Part shown: one piece after another, positions 60,807-64,000 of the stretch
Position numbering within the stretch: position 1 is the first letter of the stretch
How the letters are laid out: each line of letters starts with the position of its first letter
Source: AP-15 sp963703745
GTDB taxonomy: Bacteria > Pseudomonadota > Alphaproteobacteria > ATCC43930 > CGMCC-115725
Reading direction: 5' to 3'
Length of the DNA: 64,000 nucleotides
NCBI GenBank assembly: GCA_963703745.1
Contig: CAVPFL010000007.1
Span: 496,001-560,000 of the forward strand
Made by a program: the position numbers and the translations under genes
Notes under the pieces: generated by a model
What the model was told of the DNA's origin: nothing
Seen by the model: the letters and a program-made list of their open reading frames with translations, nothing else
The model's database searches: none

Positions 60807-61805
60807 TCAGCCCATGGCCAGCATGCGCTCGACTGCATGGCGCGCTCGATCCGCGATCGCCGGGTCGACGGTGACCTCGTGCTTCATCTCTTCGAGACTG
60901 CGTCGGATCTTCGGCAGGGTAATCCGCTTCATGTGGGGGCAGAGGTTGCAGGGCCGCACGAATTCGAGGTCGGGATATTGCAGCGCGACATTGTCGCTCA
61001 TCGAGCACTCGGTAAGCAGCACGACGCGGGCCGGGCGCTCCTTGCCGACATAGGTGGCCATCGCCGCGGTCGAGCCGCTGAAATCGCACTCCGCGATAAC
61101 CTCGGGCGGACATTCTGGGTGCGCCAGCACGATGATCCCGGGATGGCTCTCGCGCAGGCTCCTGATGTCCTCAGGGGTGAACCGCTCGTGCACCTCGCAG
61201 TGCCCACTCCAGGCGATGATCTCGACCTTGGTCTGCGCCGCCGTGTTGCGCGCGAGATATTCGTCGGGCAGCATGATCACCCGTGGCACCCCGAGCCCTT
61301 CGATGATCTTCTTGGCGTTGCTCGAGGTGCAGCAGACATCGGACTCGGCCTTTACCGCGGCCGAGGTGTTGACATAAGTCACGATCGGCACACCGGGGTG
61401 GCGTTCGCGCAACAGCCGGATGTCGGCCGCAGTGATCGAGGCGGCGAGCGAGCAGCCGGCCTCGGGATCAGGGATCAGCACGGTCTTCTCCGGGTTTAGG
61501 AGCTTAGCGGTTTCGGCCATGAAATGAACGCCGGCCAAGACGATCACGTCGGCATCGGTACGCTCGGCTTCGCGGGCGAGCGCCAGGCTGTCGCCGACAA
61601 TATCGGCGACCGTGTGGAAGATGTCCGGCGTCTGATAATTATGCGCCAGGACGACCGCATTGCGCTCGCGCTTGAGCCGCAAGATGGCGGCGACGTCGTC
61701 GGCCAGGATCCGCCATTCGAAGGGCGGGATGTGCCGCTCCACCCGCCGGTAGAGCTCGGGCAGCGGCAACGCGGCGGTCGGTGTCGGCGAAGCGGTTTGG
61801 AGCAT
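60807..61805 (-). CDS. nadA: Quinolinate synthase
   Basis: 332 residues. Three pseudo-repeated domains; the Cys that bind the [4Fe-4S] cluster are in SDVCCTSSNAKKI (near 155), HPECPPEV and FVRPCNLCPHMKRI. It condenses iminoaspartate with dihydroxyacetone phosphate to quinolinate. ATG 61805 has AAAGGAG six bases before; an upstream ATG at 61811 overlaps that site. It follows nadQ on the same strand, with a candidate operator in the 115-base gap. Confidence 0.96.
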   Translation of the reverse strand: MLQTASPTPTAALPLPELYRRVERHIPPFEWRILADDVAAILRLKRERNAVVLAHNYQTPDIFHTVADIVGDSLALAREAERTDADVIVLAGVHFMAETAKLLNPEKTVLIPDPEAGCSLAASITAADIRLLRERHPGVPIVTYVNTSAAVKAESDVCCTSSNAKKIIEGLGVPRVIMLPDEYLARNTAAQTKVEIIAWSGHCEVHERFTPEDIRSLRESHPGIIVLAHPECPPEVIAECDFSGSTAAMATYVGKERPARVVLLTECSMSDNVALQYPDLEFVRPCNLCPHMKRITLPKIRRSLEEMKHEVTVDPAIADRARHAVERMLAMG

Positions 61806-61821
61806 CGTCATCTCCTTTCTT

Positions 61822-61838
61822 ATACTCATGATGAGCAT
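61822..61838. promoter_or_regulatory. Candidate NadQ operator before nadA
   Basis: ATACTCAT-G-ATGAGCAT, an imperfect 17-base palindrome whose half-sites agree at 7 of 8 positions. It is 16 bases upstream of nadA's ATG. NadQ regulators of alphaproteobacteria control nadABC from such sites; a precise consensus could not be recalled, so binding is inferred. A similar half-site TTCTCAT occurs near 61891-61897. Confidence 0.6.
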
Positions 61839-61920
61839 TATTCGAGTCTGGAAAAGCCGGGCGAAATTTGCCCGGCCTCCAATTATGCTGGGTATGAGAA
61901 TAAGTCGCGGATGCCCGCTG

Positions 61921-62916
61921 TCAAGATACTGTCACACGACGTCCGGCGCGCAATCGCAGACCGGGTGCCGGACGTTCGAGCAAGACCTCGCGCCGAAAGC
62001 GTACAAGCCGCGCCGGTCGGCCGCCGGTTTCTGCGCTGATCCCGCCGGTCTCTTCCACCAGACCCTGGTGCTCGACGAGACGCCGAAAATTTTGCTTGTG
62101 CAGTCGCACCCCCGACAGCGCCTCGACCGTGCGCTGCAGCTGTAGCAGCGTGAAGGCCGGCGGCATCAGCTCGAAAACCACCGGCCGATACTTGATCTTG
62201 CCGCGCAGGCGCCCGATCGCAGTGGCGAGGATCCGCCTGTGATCGGCCGCCATCGGTACGCCGAAAACCAACCTGTCGCCGGGTGGGGCGGGCCGACCCA
62301 GATCGCGGCAAGATTCCTGGATCAGCCCCGCCTCGTAGAGCAGCTCATAGCGTTCAAGGACCAGTTCCTCGTTCCAGGATCGGGCGAAGGCGAGACCCAG
62401 CCTCTCCGCGCGCAGTCGCCGTTCCGTCTCGCTCGCGGCTTGCCTCGCCCACGAGCCGAGACGCGTTTCGAGCAGCGCCAAGGTCGCGGGCTGCCCGGCG
62501 CGCCAATCCTCCCAGGGAAAATACCGGTACCAGCTCTGCCACACGGCTTCACCCGCGCCGCCCGGTCGCACCTCGCGCACCAACGCCAGATAAGCCACCG
62601 TCAGCGCGCGGCCCGCCCGCGCATCTTCGACGCGATCACGGTCGCCGAAGGTATAGAGCTGCTCGACATAGCCGAGTCTTTGGCTGGTCTGCCGTTCAAC
62701 CCAGGCGCGCAGCCCAACCTCGAGGGTGCGATGCTCGACTTCCAAGGGGCCGGACGGGAGCGCCTCGATCGGGTCATGTCCGATATGCACCGTCAGCACG
62801 CGCGGCTCATCGATCGTCGCCGTGACGATCACCGCGCTCAGTCGGATCGACAGCGAGGCCCCGCGGCTGCTCGCACGCGGCATCAACATTGCGGCGCCCG
62901 CGCCGGGCCTCTCCAT
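61921..62916 (-). CDS. nadQ: NadQ-type transcriptional regulator (Nudix-like domain plus winged helix)
   Basis: 331 residues. The N-terminal Nudix-like ligand-sensing region includes HRTLEVGLRAWVERQTSQRLGYVEQLYTFGDRDR (residues ~65-100, without a canonical Nudix box); the C-terminal domain has GKIKYRPVVFELMPPAFTLLQLQRTVEAL (HTH) and LHKQNFRRLVEHQGLVEETG. This matches the alphaproteobacterial NadQ repressor of de novo NAD synthesis, located next to nadA. The first in-frame ATG is 62916. About 45 N-terminal residues are non-conserved, and the true start might be downstream. Confidence 0.85.
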   Translation of the reverse strand: MERPGAGAAMLMPRASSRGASLSIRLSAVIVTATIDEPRVLTVHIGHDPIEALPSGPLEVEHRTLEVGLRAWVERQTSQRLGYVEQLYTFGDRDRVEDARAGRALTVAYLALVREVRPGGAGEAVWQSWYRYFPWEDWRAGQPATLALLETRLGSWARQAASETERRLRAERLGLAFARSWNEELVLERYELLYEAGLIQESCRDLGRPAPPGDRLVFGVPMAADHRRILATAIGRLRGKIKYRPVVFELMPPAFTLLQLQRTVEALSGVRLHKQNFRRLVEHQGLVEETGGISAETGGRPARLVRFRREVLLERPAPGLRLRAGRRVTVS

Positions 62917-63592
62917 CCCTCGGGCACTCCTGGCTCTACCGGCCGAAGTCTAGCATATCCTCGGCTTTCCGTAGCCTGCCGCGATCGGCAAAACCGGGCC
63001 GTGGCGGTGCGTTCTTGCGCGGCTGCAATTCGTCGAGACCGTGCGTCAGCGGCCTTCTCCAATTCCCGCAGCCGGCTATCGAAATCGCGCGTCTCGATGG
63101 CGGTATCGAAAACGTCGACCACCTTTGCCAATTCGGCTGCTTCGGCCGGCGCGAGCAGGCCCCGCGCCACCGCCGGCGCGATCGCCTCCATCGCGGCCAC
63201 AAGATCGGCCGGCCTGCGCATCGGCGGGAGCGCGAAGGCAACCAGCCGGTCGCGGTGCGGCGCGATCAGGCGGTCGAGGCAGAGGCGCAACGCCGTCAGG
63301 TCACCGCCGAGGGCGATTTCGGCGGCCTTGGGGTCAAGGCCTCGGTCTCGCCCTGCAGCAGCAGCTGGGCGGCCAAGGTCGATCGGTTGCGACACCCGCG
63401 TGGCCGGCCGGCGGAGTTGCCGGAGCAGCCCTTCTCAAACGGGCGCCTCGGCTGTTTTTGCTGTTTTTGCAGGAAATTATCAGCAGAAATTAATCTTTCC
63501 TCCGCGGAAATCCTAGAGTTGGGGCCACGTGGCCCGCGAGAGAACAGCGGGCCTTGTCCTGTTCGCCTGTCATTTACCAATTGGATGCGCAT
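62883..63592 (-). pseudogene. DUF5681-family protein, frameshifted
   Basis: KQPRRPFEKGCSGNSAGRPRGCRNRSTLAAQLLLQGETEAL is the family start (F-x-x-G-x-S-G-N-x-x-G-R-P-x-G). After TEAL the frame leaves family sequence; the continuation KAAEIALGGDLTALRLCLDRLI, FALPPMRRPADL and AIAPAVARGLLAPAEAAELAKVVD is in another frame from about 63335. DUF5681 proteins are small, often linked with mobile elements or phages. The 3' end runs 34 bases into nadQ if the second frame is followed. Confidence 0.7.
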
Positions 63593-63658
63593 CGTTTTGT
63601 TGCGATGAAAGCATATAGTTCGCAATCTTGTCAAGCATAATTGTGCTACAGACAATAG

Positions 63659-63900
63659 CTAGCCGTCCCGTAAGCTCTCGCGGCAGAGCCATGATAGCTC
63701 GTTGCGAGCGAAGTAGCGGGTTCGCTTGGCACAGGTGCGCTTCGGCTTGATCGACTCAAGATCGCGGTCGCGTTTCAAACAAGCGCAGCACACCGTCAAT
63801 GTGCGAGAGGTCCGCCCGGTGCTGATCTAGCTGGCGCTCCAGCCGGGCGATGCAGCCGGAGACCTCGGCACGCTTCTCTCGGGGAGCGCGGAAATGACAT
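63659..63900 (-). pseudogene. Fragment of a small coiled-coil protein, frameshifted
   Basis: HFRAPREKRAEVSGCIARLERQLDQHRADLSHIDGVLRLFE, then in the next frame DLESIKPKRTCAKRTRYFARNELSWLCRESLRDG to the stop at 63659. The K-R-A-E-x-x-x-x-I-x-x-L-E ... A-D-L-x-H-I-D-x-x-L-R-L-F pattern matches an uncharacterised alphaproteobacterial family I recall, commonly near mobile DNA. One indel near 63785. Nothing is recognised in 63901-64000. Confidence 0.55.
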
Positions 63901-64000
63901 GAGAGTCGGCCATCCAGATATGGTAGGATGGCAAACGGCCGAGCTAAATGCTGACATGGTAGCGCTTGCTACATAATACCGGAAATGTCCGCCAGGCAAT

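Noticed and set aside
1..64000. Search for riboswitches, rRNA, and a second tRNA.
   Set aside because: Only the tRNA-Glu at 8844-8919 has a convincing secondary structure. No riboswitch consensus could be supported upstream of the Liv, MFS or nad genes.

Overview
The window looks like a high-GC alphaproteobacterial chromosome, most like the Hyphomicrobiales (Rhizobiales) or a near relative. The reasons are a nadQ-nadA-nadC arrangement, repeated GGAAC-N17-NGTT promoter-like sites of the EcfG general stress sigma factor type, a broken DUF5681-type gene, a DUF3175 protein, and strong AGGAGG ribosome binding sites. The genus cannot be named from sequence alone. There is one tRNA (Glu, CTC) and no CRISPR array, prophage or rRNA.

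Layout. 0-5.5 kb is a minus-strand catabolic block: amidohydrolase (cut by the window edge), Baeyer-Villiger-type monooxygenase, IclR regulator, quinone oxidoreductase and intradiol dioxygenase. 6-12 kb has an SbmA/YddA-type ABC exporter, tRNA-Glu, a YajQ protein, an epimerase and a glycosyltransferase. 13-14.7 kb is an M20 amidohydrolase. 15-25.5 kb is a first putative stress island: DUF3175, SDR, MgtC, GH15, then a tightly overlapping five-gene operon (TPP-dependent pyruvate oxidase-like enzyme, enolase-superfamily enzyme, unknown membrane protein, gluconate 2-dehydrogenase subunit-3-like protein, GMC flavoprotein). A 231-bp fragment of a second M20 gene follows it. 25.8-37.9 kb holds an ABM monooxygenase, a small membrane protein, a second amidohydrolase, an IS4-family element with exact ends and a 10-bp target duplication, a threonine-synthase-like gene, a RidA protein, an MFS/BT1 transporter, a frameshifted sulfatase-modifying-factor-like gene, a polysaccharide deacetylase, and a Liv-type binding protein plus ATPase without permeases.

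37.9-44.5 kb is a second putative stress island. At least six of its genes carry frameshifts: HAD, DUF883-like, holin-like, YihY, response regulator and SDR. A small KGG-like gene may be a seventh. Intact members are a 25-residue membrane peptide coupled to a membrane protein, and a hemerythrin/Asp-Arg-Gly-rich repeat protein. 44.6-52 kb is an acyl-CoA type catabolic cluster: S9 peptidase, class II aldolase, DUF35 zinc-ribbon protein, thiolase-like protein, two CaiB/BaiF CoA transferases and a MaoC hydratase. 52-63 kb is more housekeeping: SppA, AroC, FabI, YihY, an M81 MlrC-like protein, NadC, NadA and NadQ, with a palindromic operator candidate before nadA. The last kilobase holds broken genes.

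Dispersed repeats punctuate the whole window: a 151-162 bp MITE-like element (two copies), a CCCTCTCCC...GGGAGAGGG palindrome family (at least five sites, one split by the IS, one overlapping the start of livF), and REP-like elements.
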